Source: Echinicola strongylocentroti
Lineage (GTDB): Bacteria > Bacteroidota > Bacteroidia > Cytophagales > Cyclobacteriaceae
Reading direction: 5' to 3'
Assembly (NCBI RefSeq): GCF_003260975.1
Contig: NZ_CP030041.1
Location: 434,001 to 498,000 of the forward strand
Length of the DNA: 64,000 bases
A program made the translations under genes and the position numbers. The notes beneath the pieces are model-generated. The model saw only the letters and a program-made list of their open reading frames with translations, had not been told where the DNA came from and searched no databases. Shown in pieces: positions 34,055-42,915 of the stretch; the first letter of the stretch is position 1; the number at the start of each line of letters is the position of its first letter.

Positions 34055-35476
34055 TTACTTCCAGAAGTCTGCATTGTCCACTCCTGCTTCTTTGGCTTTA
34101 AAAACAGGGTCTTTACCAGCTTTAAGTTGTCTTCTATAATCCTCAAAAGTCTTCATGGCCGGTTTTCTGAGCAGTAATATTGCGATCACATTTAGCCAAG
34201 CCATTAAGCCTACGCCAATATCCCCAAGCATCCATGCCACCTTGGCCGTCTTGATCGTACCATAAAATGTCGCTCCCAGGATCATGATCCTTAATGCCCA
34301 GAGACTCCAAGGCCGATCTTGGAGACGGTTGAGATAACTTAAATTGGTTTCAGCAATATAGTAATAAGCCATAATGGTCGTAAAGGCAAAAAACAAGAGA
34401 GAAACAGCTACAAAACCGCTTCCTAAATCCGGAAAATGTGTAGCCACTGCATATTGGGTATACTCTGGACCTACTGCCACTCCCGGAAGGTGCTCTACGA
34501 TAAAGCCTCCTTCTGGATTGATGACATTATACTGACCGGTAAATAGAATCATCAAAGCGGTGGCCGTGCACACAAATAAGGTATCCACATACACCGAAAA
34601 CGCCTGAACCAATCCTTGCTTGGCGGGATGACTCACCTCTGCTGCTGCGGCTGCATGGGGAGCAGTACCCTGTCCGGCCTCATTGGAATAAATGCCACGC
34701 TTCACCCCCCAAGCAATCGCCATCCCAAACACACCACTGAATGCTGCCTCAAGGTTAAATGCCGATTTTATAATCACCATTAACACACCTGGGACCTCAG
34801 CGATATTAGCCCCAATGATCACAAGCGCCATCAAAATATATGCTGCCGCCATAAAAGGCACCACCACCTCTGCCACTTTGGAGATTCGCTTCACCCCTCC
34901 AATGATGATCAAAGCCAGAAAAAAGGTGATGATAAGCCCAGTATATTCTACCGGTACACCAAAGGCATTCTGCACACTAAGCGCAATGCTATTGCTCTGT
35001 ACGCCTGGCATGAGGAGGGTCATGCTGATGATGGTCGCAAAAGCAAAAAGCATCGCATACCATCTTACGCCCAGGCCCTTTTCGATGTAATATGCCGGGC
35101 CACCACGATATTGCCCATTATTCACTTCCTTAAAGACTTGGCCCAAGGTAGATTCCACAAAAGCAGAAGCTCCACCCAAAAAAGCAATCACCCACATCCA
35201 AAAGACCGCACCAGGACCTCCCATCGCTATGGCCATCGCCACTCCGGCTATATTTCCTGTGCCTACCCTGCCAGAAATGGCAATGGCAAACGCCTGAAAA
35301 GACGACACCCCCTTTTCGGAAGATTCTCCCTTAAAGAGTAATTTGAACATTTCCTTCAGGTAAGTCACCTGCAAAAACCGGGTTCTGACAGAGAAATACA
35401 CTCCAGCAGCCAGACAAAGCCCAATCAGGGCATAACTCCATACGATATTATTGACGACTTCTACAATCTCTTTCAT
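34055..35476 (-). CDS. Sodium:alanine (AGCS family) symporter
   Basis: A 473-residue inner-membrane carrier with about ten to eleven helices. Family signatures are FQAFAIAISGRVGTGNIAGV (substrate/Na+ site, residues about 60-80), WGVKRGIYSNEAGQGTAPHA (about 255-275) and GPGAVFWMWVIAFLGG. It takes up alanine or glycine with Na+. The C-terminal 40 residues are charged and cytosolic. It is a single gene with no partner. Confidence 0.92.
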   Translation of the reverse strand: MKEIVEVVNNIVWSYALIGLCLAAGVYFSVRTRFLQVTYLKEMFKLLFKGESSEKGVSSFQAFAIAISGRVGTGNIAGVAMAIAMGGPGAVFWMWVIAFLGGASAFVESTLGQVFKEVNNGQYRGGPAYYIEKGLGVRWYAMLFAFATIISMTLLMPGVQSNSIALSVQNAFGVPVEYTGLIITFFLALIIIGGVKRISKVAEVVVPFMAAAYILMALVIIGANIAEVPGVLMVIIKSAFNLEAAFSGVFGMAIAWGVKRGIYSNEAGQGTAPHAAAAAEVSHPAKQGLVQAFSVYVDTLFVCTATALMILFTGQYNVINPEGGFIVEHLPGVAVGPEYTQYAVATHFPDLGSGFVAVSLLFFAFTTIMAYYYIAETNLSYLNRLQDRPWSLWALRIMILGATFYGTIKTAKVAWMLGDIGVGLMAWLNVIAILLLRKPAMKTFEDYRRQLKAGKDPVFKAKEAGVDNADFWK

Positions 35477-35738
35477 AACGGGGGACTAAACTTCGCTTTC
35501 CGATTAAGCTTTTATAAATGGGTTATTATAAATCAAGGTTCCAAATAAAAGAAAAAAATCTCACTTTAATCGAAATAATATTCCATACAATCAGTTAATT
35601 TGTGTAAGTGGTAAAAATCACATAAAATTTACGCCACCGTCGTTCGTTATACAGGCATGTTTTCAGTGGTTTCATTTTAATCCAATATCATTGGTTTAAT
35701 ACAGATACCTGATTAATTTTGGAGGAATTCATAGCAGC

Positions 35739-36629
35739 ATGGGCAAATCTTCAAGAAAAAAGAAAAGATTAGGGAATTTTAAATTTATGAGTGTGCTCTT
35801 CAGCACTACTCTCTCGCTTTTTATAGTGGGGCTTTTTGGTGTGATCGTCATTCAGGCAAAAACCCTGACATCCATCATTCGTGAAAACATAGAAGTTCAG
35901 GTGTTTTTACATAAAAACCTGTCCGATTCTGATCAAGCAAAGATTGGAAAAGCCCTGGAAAACAAACCCTACCTTTTGAAAAAAGATGATGGTGCGCAAT
36001 TGTCCTTTATCTCTGCAGACGAAGCTGCCGAAACCTTCCTGAAAGACACAGGTGAGGATTTCGGTAAGTTCCTTGATGACAACCCCTTGCGTGATAGCTA
36101 TGTTCTCTCTATCAATGAGGAATACCAAACCTCAGATAAAATGGAAAACATCGTGGCAGAGATCCAAAAGATAAACGGGGTATTTGAAGTGACTTACATG
36201 AACGACCTCGTCGAATCCATCAATAAAAACCTAATGAAAGTCAGTATTGTTCTTGGGGCTTTTATCCTAATATTGGTCATTACTGTAATTATTTTGATCA
36301 ATAACACCATCCGCCTCGCTCTCTTCAGTCAGCGGTTCCTGATCAGAAGCATGCAGCTAGTGGGTGCCACCAGAGGTTTTATCAGGAAGCCCTTTCTCAA
36401 TCGATCCTTTCTTTTCGGGACATTGGCAGGCATCATTTCCTCTGCCATGCTCTACGGCCTTATTCAATATACCAAAGCCAACATAGATGGATTTGCATTG
36501 CTCCAAAATAACCGAATGCAGCTGATACTCTTTGGAGGTCTGGTGCTACTTGGCGCCATACTTTCCTTTTTCAGCACCCTCAGGGCAGTTAATAAATATT
36601 TACGAATGTCTTTAGACGAACTTTATTAA
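35739..36629 (+). CDS. ftsX: Cell-division permease-like protein FtsX
   Basis: A 296-residue membrane protein: cytosolic basic N-terminus (MGKSSRKKKR), first helix at about 20-40, a periplasmic domain of some 125 residues, then three helices at about 170-192, 220-245 and 260-283. This is the FtsX layout. With the ATPase FtsE (not in the window) it controls peptidoglycan hydrolases at the division site. It is the first gene of a tight run with the DUF3098, uppP, truB and ribF genes. Confidence 0.9.
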   Translation: MGKSSRKKKRLGNFKFMSVLFSTTLSLFIVGLFGVIVIQAKTLTSIIRENIEVQVFLHKNLSDSDQAKIGKALENKPYLLKKDDGAQLSFISADEAAETFLKDTGEDFGKFLDDNPLRDSYVLSINEEYQTSDKMENIVAEIQKINGVFEVTYMNDLVESINKNLMKVSIVLGAFILILVITVIILINNTIRLALFSQRFLIRSMQLVGATRGFIRKPFLNRSFLFGTLAGIISSAMLYGLIQYTKANIDGFALLQNNRMQLILFGGLVLLGAILSFFSTLRAVNKYLRMSLDELY

Positions 36630-36630
36630 G

Positions 36631-36837
36631 ATGAACAACTTACCTTTTTCAAAAAAAAATTACCTACTCATGCTTATTGGTATAGCCATAATCGTAGTGG
36701 GATTTATCATTATTGGTCTGGACAGCGCGCCACACGGATTCGGTTTTATGGGACTTACATTGGGGCCATTGGTTACCCTTTTCGGTTTCATATTTGAGTT
36801 TTATGCCATTTTTTACAAATCAAAATCGGAAGAATAA
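36631..36837 (+). CDS. DUF3098-family small membrane protein
   Basis: A 68-residue protein with two hydrophobic helices (about 13-31 and 40-60) joined by a short loop (DSAPHGFGFMGL); it begins MNNLPFSKKNYLLMLIG, the usual DUF3098 start. Function is unknown. It lies one base after ftsX and directly abuts uppP, a position it also holds in other Bacteroidota as far as I know, suggesting a link to cell-wall growth or division. Confidence 0.85.
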   Translation: MNNLPFSKKNYLLMLIGIAIIVVGFIIIGLDSAPHGFGFMGLTLGPLVTLFGFIFEFYAIFYKSKSEE

Positions 36838-37635
36838 ATGACCATCATAGAAGCGATTATCCTGGGCATCATTCAGGGATTAACTGAGTTTTTGCCTGTT
36901 TCCAGTAGTGGCCATATCGAGCTAGGGTCCTTTTTACTGAACGTCCAAGCAGCCGACAACCTACTCTTTACAGTAGTAGTCCATGCTGCCACAGCACTTA
37001 GTACGATTGTGGTATTCCGAAAAGACATCGCTGCCATCATCAAGGACCTTTTCAAATTCCAATGGAATGACGGCACCCAATTCATCGCCAAGATCCTTCT
37101 TTCCATGATTCCGATTGGTGTGATCGGGGTCATGTTTGAAGACCAGATCGAGATGCTCTTTGGTGGAAAGATCGTATTCGTGGGAGCTATGCTTTTGGTG
37201 ACAGCTGCTTTGCTTGCCTTTTCGCATTTTGCCTCCAAGAGAGATGGGAACGTTACTTTTCCAAAAGCACTGGTCATTGGCATTGCCCAGACCATTGCCA
37301 TTATGCCAGGCATTAGCCGGTCCGGCTCTACCATTGCCACGGCTTTGCTCATCGGGGTAGAAAAAGAAAGGGCTACACGATTTTCTTTTTTGATGGTGCT
37401 ATTGCCTATATTGGGAGCATCAGGCATCAAACTGCTCAAATACCTGGAAGACCCCAGTTTAGCTGCCGGGATCTCTATGCCCGTTTTATCTGCTGGTTTT
37501 ATCGCTGCTTTTGTGGCAGGATTGGCAGCATGTATTTGGATGATCAATATAGTAAAGAAAGGCAAACTCATTTATTTTGCCGTGTATTGTGCCATTGTCG
37601 GCTTGATCGCTGTCATTGGCGGACTAACGATGTAA
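36838..37635 (+). CDS. uppP: Undecaprenyl-diphosphate phosphatase
   Basis: Recycles the lipid carrier of peptidoglycan and O-antigen synthesis by removing one phosphate from undecaprenyl diphosphate. Both active-site motifs are present: GLTEFLPVSSSGH near residues 15-27 and PGISRSGSTIA near 157-167, with the catalytic Glu, His and Arg. There are 265 residues and about eight helices. It lies in the ftsX-ribF run. Confidence 0.95.
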   Translation: MTIIEAIILGIIQGLTEFLPVSSSGHIELGSFLLNVQAADNLLFTVVVHAATALSTIVVFRKDIAAIIKDLFKFQWNDGTQFIAKILLSMIPIGVIGVMFEDQIEMLFGGKIVFVGAMLLVTAALLAFSHFASKRDGNVTFPKALVIGIAQTIAIMPGISRSGSTIATALLIGVEKERATRFSFLMVLLPILGASGIKLLKYLEDPSLAAGISMPVLSAGFIAAFVAGLAACIWMINIVKKGKLIYFAVYCAIVGLIAVIGGLTM

Positions 37636-37636
37636 A

Positions 37637-38311
37637 ATGGAAACACCTTACGGAGAAGTATTTCTGGTCAACAAACCTTATCGCTGGACCTCTTTTGATG
37701 TGGTCAAAAAAATCAGAAACACCCTCAAAATCAAAAAAGTAGGCCATGCGGGCACCTTGGATCCGCTGGCAACGGGATTATTGATCATTTGTGCTGGCAA
37801 AAAGACCAAAAGTATCAATGATTTCATGGGACAGGAAAAAGAATACACGGGGACCTTTGTCCTTGGAAAAACCACGGCTTCCTTCGACTTGGAACAGGAA
37901 GTAGAAGATGTAGCAGATCCTTCCCATCTTACATTGGAAATGATCCAAGAAGCATGCAAAACACTTACAGGAGATATCATGCAGGTGCCTCCCACCCACT
38001 CTGCCATCAAAAAAGACGGTAAACGTGTGTACGAATCTGCCAGAAAGGGAATAGATGTCAAGCTGGACCCTAGGCCCGTAACCGTTTCAATATTTGACAT
38101 TACACGATGCGAACTTCCGGAAATAGATTTTCGTATTGTTTGTTCCAAGGGAACATACATCAGAAGCCTCGCCAGAGACCTGGGTGAAGCGCTCCATGTA
38201 GGTGCTTATATGTCCGCATTGACACGGACCAGAATTGGTGATTTTCACCTGTCTGACGCTGATGAAGTCAATGCTATTGTAGAAAAAATCAAAGGAGAAG
38301 CCAATTCATGA
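37637..38311 (+). CDS. truB: tRNA pseudouridine-55 synthase
   Basis: Makes the universal pseudouridine in the T-loop of tRNA. Asp42 in GHAGTLDPLATG is the catalytic residue; PPTHSAIKKDG and CSKGTYIRSLARDLG are further family motifs. At 224 residues it is the short form without the C-terminal PUA domain, normal in Bacteroidota. It follows uppP by one base and overlaps ribF by four bases. Confidence 0.95.
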   Translation: METPYGEVFLVNKPYRWTSFDVVKKIRNTLKIKKVGHAGTLDPLATGLLIICAGKKTKSINDFMGQEKEYTGTFVLGKTTASFDLEQEVEDVADPSHLTLEMIQEACKTLTGDIMQVPPTHSAIKKDGKRVYESARKGIDVKLDPRPVTVSIFDITRCELPEIDFRIVCSKGTYIRSLARDLGEALHVGAYMSALTRTRIGDFHLSDADEVNAIVEKIKGEANS

Positions 38312-39237
38312 AAATTTACGAAGGACTGGATCATTTTCATCCCGTAAAAAATGCGGTGGTCACCAGTGGCACTTTTGACGGTGTCCACCTAGGCCATCAA
38401 AAAATCCTCGACCGTATACAAAACATCGCAGAAAAAATGCATGGAGAGACGGTATTGATTACTTTTTGGCCTCACCCACGACTTGTGCTCTACCCAGAAG
38501 ACCACAACCTACGATTGCTTACCACTTTTGAGGAAAAAGCCCGGCTGCTGGAAATGTTTGGCATAGATCATTTGATCACCATCCCTTTTACCAAAGGTTT
38601 TTCCCAACTTACCAGTGAGGATTTTATCCGCAAGATCCTGATCGACAAAATCCAGACACAGAAATTGGTAATTGGCTACGACCATCGTTTTGGAAAGAAC
38701 CGGGAAGGAAGTTTCGAACACCTGATGGAAAACAAAAGTCAATATGGATTTGAAATGGAAGAAATCTCTCGGGAAGACATCGACCATGTAGGCATCTCCA
38801 GCACCAAAATCCGTGAGGCCCTGGTTTCAGGCAAGGTATCCGAAGCCAATGAATTTTTGGGAAGGGAATATGAACTGAACGGCATCGTGATCAAAGGCCA
38901 ACAGATCGGTCGCTCCATTGATTTTCCCACAGCCAATATCCATGTTCCCAATAACTACAAGCTGATCCCCGGCGACGGAGCCTATGCTGTGCGCGTGGGC
39001 GTAGGACAAGAAATGTATTTTGGCATGCTCAATATCGGTAACCGCCCCACCGTAGATGGCATAGAAAAAACCGTCGAAGCCCATCTTTTTGACTATGACG
39101 ACAATTTGTACGGTAAACAAATCACAGTTTATTTCACGGAATTTTTGAGGTCGGAAAGAAAATTTGCAAATTTAGAAGAGCTAAAGGCCCAATTGGAAAG
39201 AGACAAGCAAAAAGCCCGGGAAATCCTTGGCCTATAG
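38308..39237 (+). CDS. ribF: Bifunctional riboflavin kinase / FAD synthetase
   Basis: Converts riboflavin to FMN and FMN to FAD. The N-terminal half is the adenylyltransferase ([11 protein letters not shown] near residues 22-32, [10 protein letters not shown] near 162). The C-terminal half is the flavokinase ([11 protein letters not shown] near 200, NIGNRPT near 235, VYFTEFLR near 275). The length of 309 residues is normal. ATGA overlap with truB shows co-translation. Confidence 0.95.
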   Translation: MKIYEGLDHFHPVKNAVVTSGTFDGVHLGHQKILDRIQNIAEKMHGETVLITFWPHPRLVLYPEDHNLRLLTTFEEKARLLEMFGIDHLITIPFTKGFSQLTSEDFIRKILIDKIQTQKLVIGYDHRFGKNREGSFEHLMENKSQYGFEMEEISREDIDHVGISSTKIREALVSGKVSEANEFLGREYELNGIVIKGQQIGRSIDFPTANIHVPNNYKLIPGDGAYAVRVGVGQEMYFGMLNIGNRPTVDGIEKTVEAHLFDYDDNLYGKQITVYFTEFLRSERKFANLEELKAQLERDKQKAREILGL

Positions 39238-39284
39238 AAATTGGGATTATTACCATAGCAAGGTTTTCCTTAAACAACAACATC

Positions 39285-39977
39285 ATGATCAATAAGACCA
39301 TAAGTGGTGCCGAAGAAGCGGTCAAGGACATTACCAGCAATTCCGTGCTGATGTTAGGCGGCTTTGGACTGTGTGGCATTCCGGAAAACTGTATCAATGC
39401 GCTGCTACAAATGGAAATTTCAGGATTGACCTGTATTTCCAATAATGCTGGCGTGGATGATTTCGGCATTGGCCTGATGCTTAAAAAAAGGATGGTCAAA
39501 AAGATGATTTCCAGCTATGTGGGTGAAAATGAGGAATTTGAACGGCAACTGCTCAATGGAGAGCTTGAGGTAGAACTTATCCCACAGGGCTCACTGGCAG
39601 AACGTACCCGCGCCGGAGGCGCTGGTATCCCGGCTTTTTTTACCCCTGCCGGCGTGGGAACTGAAGTAGCCGAAGGCAAAGAAATGCGGGAATTTGATGG
39701 TAAGCTTTATATCTTGGAACGATGGCTAAGAGCTGACTTTGCTCTGGTCAAAGCATGGAAGGGGGATACTGCGGGTAACTTGGTATTTAAAGGAACTGCG
39801 AGGAATTTCAATCCAATGATGGCCACGGCAGGAAATATCACCATTGCCGAAGTAGAAGAACTGGTGCCAGCGGGAGAGCTAGATCCTAACCAAATCCACA
39901 CCCCAGGGATATTTGTCCAGCGCATCTTTCAGGGAAGTAATTATGAAAAACGAATTGAAAAGCGAACAATAAGATAG
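39285..39977 (+). CDS. scoA: 3-oxoacid CoA-transferase subunit A
   Basis: Alpha subunit of a type-I CoA transferase that moves CoA from succinyl-CoA to acetoacetate. It shows [16 protein letters not shown] near residue 25, [11 protein letters not shown] near 55, and [15 protein letters not shown] near 115, all typical. The length of 230 residues is normal. The partner subunit follows after a 94-base gap, longer than usual; that gap contains ACGCAAATAGAGCGGATTTT, which may be a degraded repeat end. Confidence 0.93.
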   Translation: MINKTISGAEEAVKDITSNSVLMLGGFGLCGIPENCINALLQMEISGLTCISNNAGVDDFGIGLMLKKRMVKKMISSYVGENEEFERQLLNGELEVELIPQGSLAERTRAGGAGIPAFFTPAGVGTEVAEGKEMREFDGKLYILERWLRADFALVKAWKGDTAGNLVFKGTARNFNPMMATAGNITIAEVEELVPAGELDPNQIHTPGIFVQRIFQGSNYEKRIEKRTIR

Positions 39978-40071
39978 AACGCAAATAGAGCGGATTTTCA
40001 CTGATTTTTTATAAAGTGGATTACACACTAAAGAAAACCTCCCAAACCTCTGAAACCCAACAACGACAACC

Positions 40072-40728
40072 ATGCTCAACAAAGAACAAATCGCCCAACG
40101 CATCGCCAAGGAAATCAAAAATGGACAGTACATCAACTTGGGCATTGGTATTCCCACCTTGGTAGCCAATTACATTCCTGATAAACTGGAGGTGGTACTG
40201 CAGTCAGAAAATGGCCTACTGGGCATCGGTCCCTTCCCTTCAGAGGAGCAAGTAGATGCCGACCTGATCAATGCGGGCAAGCAAACGGTAAGTATGATCA
40301 AAGGTTCTTCACTTTTTAATTCTGCCGATTCCTTTGTGATGATCCGGGGCGGACATGTGGACCTGACCATCTTAGGAGCCATGGAGGTTTCTGAAAGTGG
40401 AGATATCGCCAACTGGAAGATCCCAGGAAAAATGGTCAAGGGAATGGGTGGCGCCATGGACTTGGTAGCTTCGGCCGAAAACATCATCGTGGCCATGCAG
40501 CACTGCAGCAAAGACGGAAAACCCAAACTACTAAAACGCTGCACACTCCCCATCACCGGCATCAAGTGTGTCAAAAAAATCGTCACCGACCTGGCCTTCC
40601 TTAAGGTACTCCCCGAAGGAGGTTTTAAGCTTATAGAGCGAGCACCCGGTGTCAGTGTCGAAGAAATCAAAGCCAAAACTGAGGGAAGATTGGTAGTGGG
40701 CAAGGAAGTACCGGAGATGGTTTTATAG
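40072..40728 (+). CDS. scoB: 3-oxoacid CoA-transferase subunit B
   Basis: Beta subunit of the same enzyme. The catalytic Glu lies in QSENGLLGIGPFP near residue 45, the family signature; IRGGHVDLTILGAMEV and GAMDLV complete the pattern. With the thiolase at 59516-60697 it would allow acetoacetate to be activated and split to acetyl-CoA. A strong terminator lies about 210 bases downstream. Confidence 0.94.
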   Translation: MLNKEQIAQRIAKEIKNGQYINLGIGIPTLVANYIPDKLEVVLQSENGLLGIGPFPSEEQVDADLINAGKQTVSMIKGSSLFNSADSFVMIRGGHVDLTILGAMEVSESGDIANWKIPGKMVKGMGGAMDLVASAENIIVAMQHCSKDGKPKLLKRCTLPITGIKCVKKIVTDLAFLKVLPEGGFKLIERAPGVSVEEIKAKTEGRLVVGKEVPEMVL

Positions 40729-41051
40729 CACTGTCAAACAGAAGCCACTCAGGCCTAGGTATGGCCACAAAGCCTAAGATGCTGCTCCTGCCCTCCCGAC
40801 ACTAGGGGACACGTCCTTCTAGGAGCGCATTCACCCGTTGGAACGGTCAACTTTTTGACCTATATTCACCATTCAAGGCACACACAACCTATGCACAATA
40901 TGGGCTGAAGGGATAACCGAAATGTCGGTGCTTTTAGCCCGCCAAAGCTCCGCTTTGGCGTTTTTGTTGGATAAATTTAAAAGCACAAAACCAAAACGTT
41001 GTAGGTAATACTAGGGAACAATCTTAAATAAATATCGATTATATTTACATT
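40729..41051. other. Intergenic region between scoB and the ImmA/IrrE gene
   Basis: 323 bases without a gene. It holds the terminator at 40940-40965 and, right after it, an abrupt change to AT-rich sequence leading into the ImmA/IrrE gene. No tRNA or attachment-site duplication was recognised at this boundary. Confidence 0.5.
40940..40965 (+). terminator. Intrinsic terminator
   Basis: CGCCAAAGC (40940-40948) and GCTTTGGCG (40952-40960) form a perfect nine-pair stem with a three-base loop, followed by five T. Confidence 0.9.
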
Positions 41052-42191
41052 ATGGCAACAAGAATAGAAAATATTAACTCTGACATTATAAACTGGGCGA
41101 TAACTCGTGCAGGTAATAATTTGGAGGAATTCTATCAAAAAAACCCTAATGTTAAAGAGTGGATTAACGGAAATAAAAAACCAACTATAAAACAACTTGA
41201 AGATTTCACTCACAAGGTTCATGTTCCTTTTGGGTACATGTTTCTTAACAAACCTCCAAAAGAAGATATTCCGATACCATTTTTTCGAACAGGGAAAACA
41301 AAGAACAATAAAGTATCTCTCAATGTTTACCACACCATTCAACTCATTGGTGAAAGACAAAACTGGTTGACAAATTACCTAAAAGAAAGTGAGTATCCTG
41401 ATTTAGAATATGTAGGTAAATACACTGAAAGATCCAACTATTTTGAAATAGTAAAAGACATAAGAGCCAGTCTGAAATTACCCACTAACTGGGCTAGTAA
41501 AATGGGGACCTGGGAAGAGGCCTTAGATTACTTGACACTACAGATTGAAGAAATAGGGATTATTGTAAATTTCAATGGAATTGTTGGAAATAATACTAGA
41601 AGAAAAATTCCTGTAGAAGAATGTAGGGGTTTTGTTTTAGTAAATAAAAAAGCACCATTTCTGTTTATAAACTCCGCTGATGCAAAAGCTGCTCAAATGT
41701 TCACTCTTATACATGAACTTGCGCATATTTGGCTAGGAGAAAGTGCAGGATTTGACAATCAACAAATGTTACCTGCTGATGATCCAGTTGAAAAACTTTG
41801 TGACCAAGTAGCCGCGGAATTCCTAGTTCCAGAATTATTTTTAAAGGAAAAATGGAAAGATTCTAAGGATATTAAATATCTAAGTAGAGTTTTTAAAGTA
41901 AGTCCCATCGTTATAGCGCGAAGGTGCATGGATTTAAATTTAATTACTAAAACTACTTTTTTTGACTTCTATAATAATTATATAGAGGAATATCAATTAA
42001 AAAAGGGGAATCAAACGTCTGGGGGGAATTTTTATGCTACTGCTAAAAAGAGAATCAGTTTAAGATTTGCAAGTTTTGTAAACAATGCGGTAAACGAAAA
42101 TAATTTATTGTATAGAGATGCATATAAACTAACAAGCCTAAAAGGAAATACATATGAAAAGTTCATCAATGAATATTTATATCAAGCATGA
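41052..42191 (+). CDS. ImmA/IrrE-family metallopeptidase with XRE-like N-terminus (putative antitoxin)
   Basis: A 379-residue protein. Residues 10-65 resemble the XRE-type DNA-binding domain of this subfamily (ending HVPFGYMFLNKPP). The centre carries the zinc motif HELAH at 221-225 with a downstream acidic segment (DQVAAEFLVP). Related proteins cleave repressors in mobile elements or act as antitoxins. It overlaps the DUF4411 gene by four bases (ATGA), so both are translated together. Base composition is clearly more AT-rich than the flanking genes, consistent with acquisition by transfer. Confidence 0.88.
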   Translation: MATRIENINSDIINWAITRAGNNLEEFYQKNPNVKEWINGNKKPTIKQLEDFTHKVHVPFGYMFLNKPPKEDIPIPFFRTGKTKNNKVSLNVYHTIQLIGERQNWLTNYLKESEYPDLEYVGKYTERSNYFEIVKDIRASLKLPTNWASKMGTWEEALDYLTLQIEEIGIIVNFNGIVGNNTRRKIPVEECRGFVLVNKKAPFLFINSADAKAAQMFTLIHELAHIWLGESAGFDNQQMLPADDPVEKLCDQVAAEFLVPELFLKEKWKDSKDIKYLSRVFKVSPIVIARRCMDLNLITKTTFFDFYNNYIEEYQLKKGNQTSGGNFYATAKKRISLRFASFVNNAVNENNLLYRDAYKLTSLKGNTYEKFINEYLYQA

Positions 42192-42685
42192 GCAAATTCA
42201 TTGTAGACTCAAACTTTTTCATTCAAGCTCATAGAGCTATATATCCAATTGACGTGGTACACAGCTTCTGGCTAAAAGTCAAAAAGCTTGCTGATTCTGG
42301 CACTATTATCAGTATTGATAAAGTCAAATTAGAAATTTTTGATAATTCTGCCCATGAGGATGAATTAAAAGATTGGTGCCAAAATAATTTATCAGATTCC
42401 TTCTTTTACAACACTGATTCAGTTTTGCAGAACTACATAGCAATTGTTAATTGGGCATCATCATCTAATTACACTGACCGAGCTAAGCAAGAATTCTTAG
42501 AAACAGATTTAGCAGACCCTTGGTTAGTAGCATATGCAATGAGTACTGGAGACACTATTGTCACTTATGAGAAAAGCGAACCAAACATTAAAAGAAGAAT
42601 TAAGATCCCTGAAGTTTGTAAAGGGTTTAATGTACGGAATGTTAATACAATTGAAATGCTCCGAGAGTTAAATGAAAGTTTCTAA
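42188..42685 (+). CDS. DUF4411 PIN-like domain protein (putative toxin)
   Basis: A 165-residue protein that starts SKFIVDSNFFIQAHR, with an Asp at residue 7 where PIN nucleases have their first metal-binding acid. KLEIF near 55 and ETDLADPWLVAYA near 108-120 hold the other acidic positions. This is the DUF4411 pattern. PIN-type toxins are Mg-dependent RNases. It is encoded directly behind an ImmA/IrrE-XRE protein, the arrangement predicted by genome surveys as a toxin-antitoxin pair. Toxicity is inferred. Confidence 0.85.
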   Translation: MSKFIVDSNFFIQAHRAIYPIDVVHSFWLKVKKLADSGTIISIDKVKLEIFDNSAHEDELKDWCQNNLSDSFFYNTDSVLQNYIAIVNWASSSNYTDRAKQEFLETDLADPWLVAYAMSTGDTIVTYEKSEPNIKRRIKIPEVCKGFNVRNVNTIEMLRELNESF

Positions 42686-42915
42686 ACACTACCTACAATC
42701 GAATAGCCCGAACTGAGTCAATCGGCTCAGGTTGAGCCGCTCACAGCTCTATTGAGTTTATCGAAGTACCACCGTACCTCGTACCTGTCCGACGACAAGG
42801 TCATAAATTTAGGATTCCCAAAAATACAATTAAAAGGATTTTCATTTAAGCTAACACTCCCCAAGGCGCTACAAAACATGCCCAAATGGACACGTTTCAT
42901 AGCGGAGCCTATATC

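Noticed and set aside
39978..40071. Repeat-like sequence between scoA and scoB
   Set aside because: Only one short block is suggestive and no second copy was found in the window.
40995..41051. Promoter just before the ImmA/IrrE gene (TATATTTA) giving a leaderless transcript
   Set aside because: The -7 match is imperfect and no TTTG lies at the right distance.
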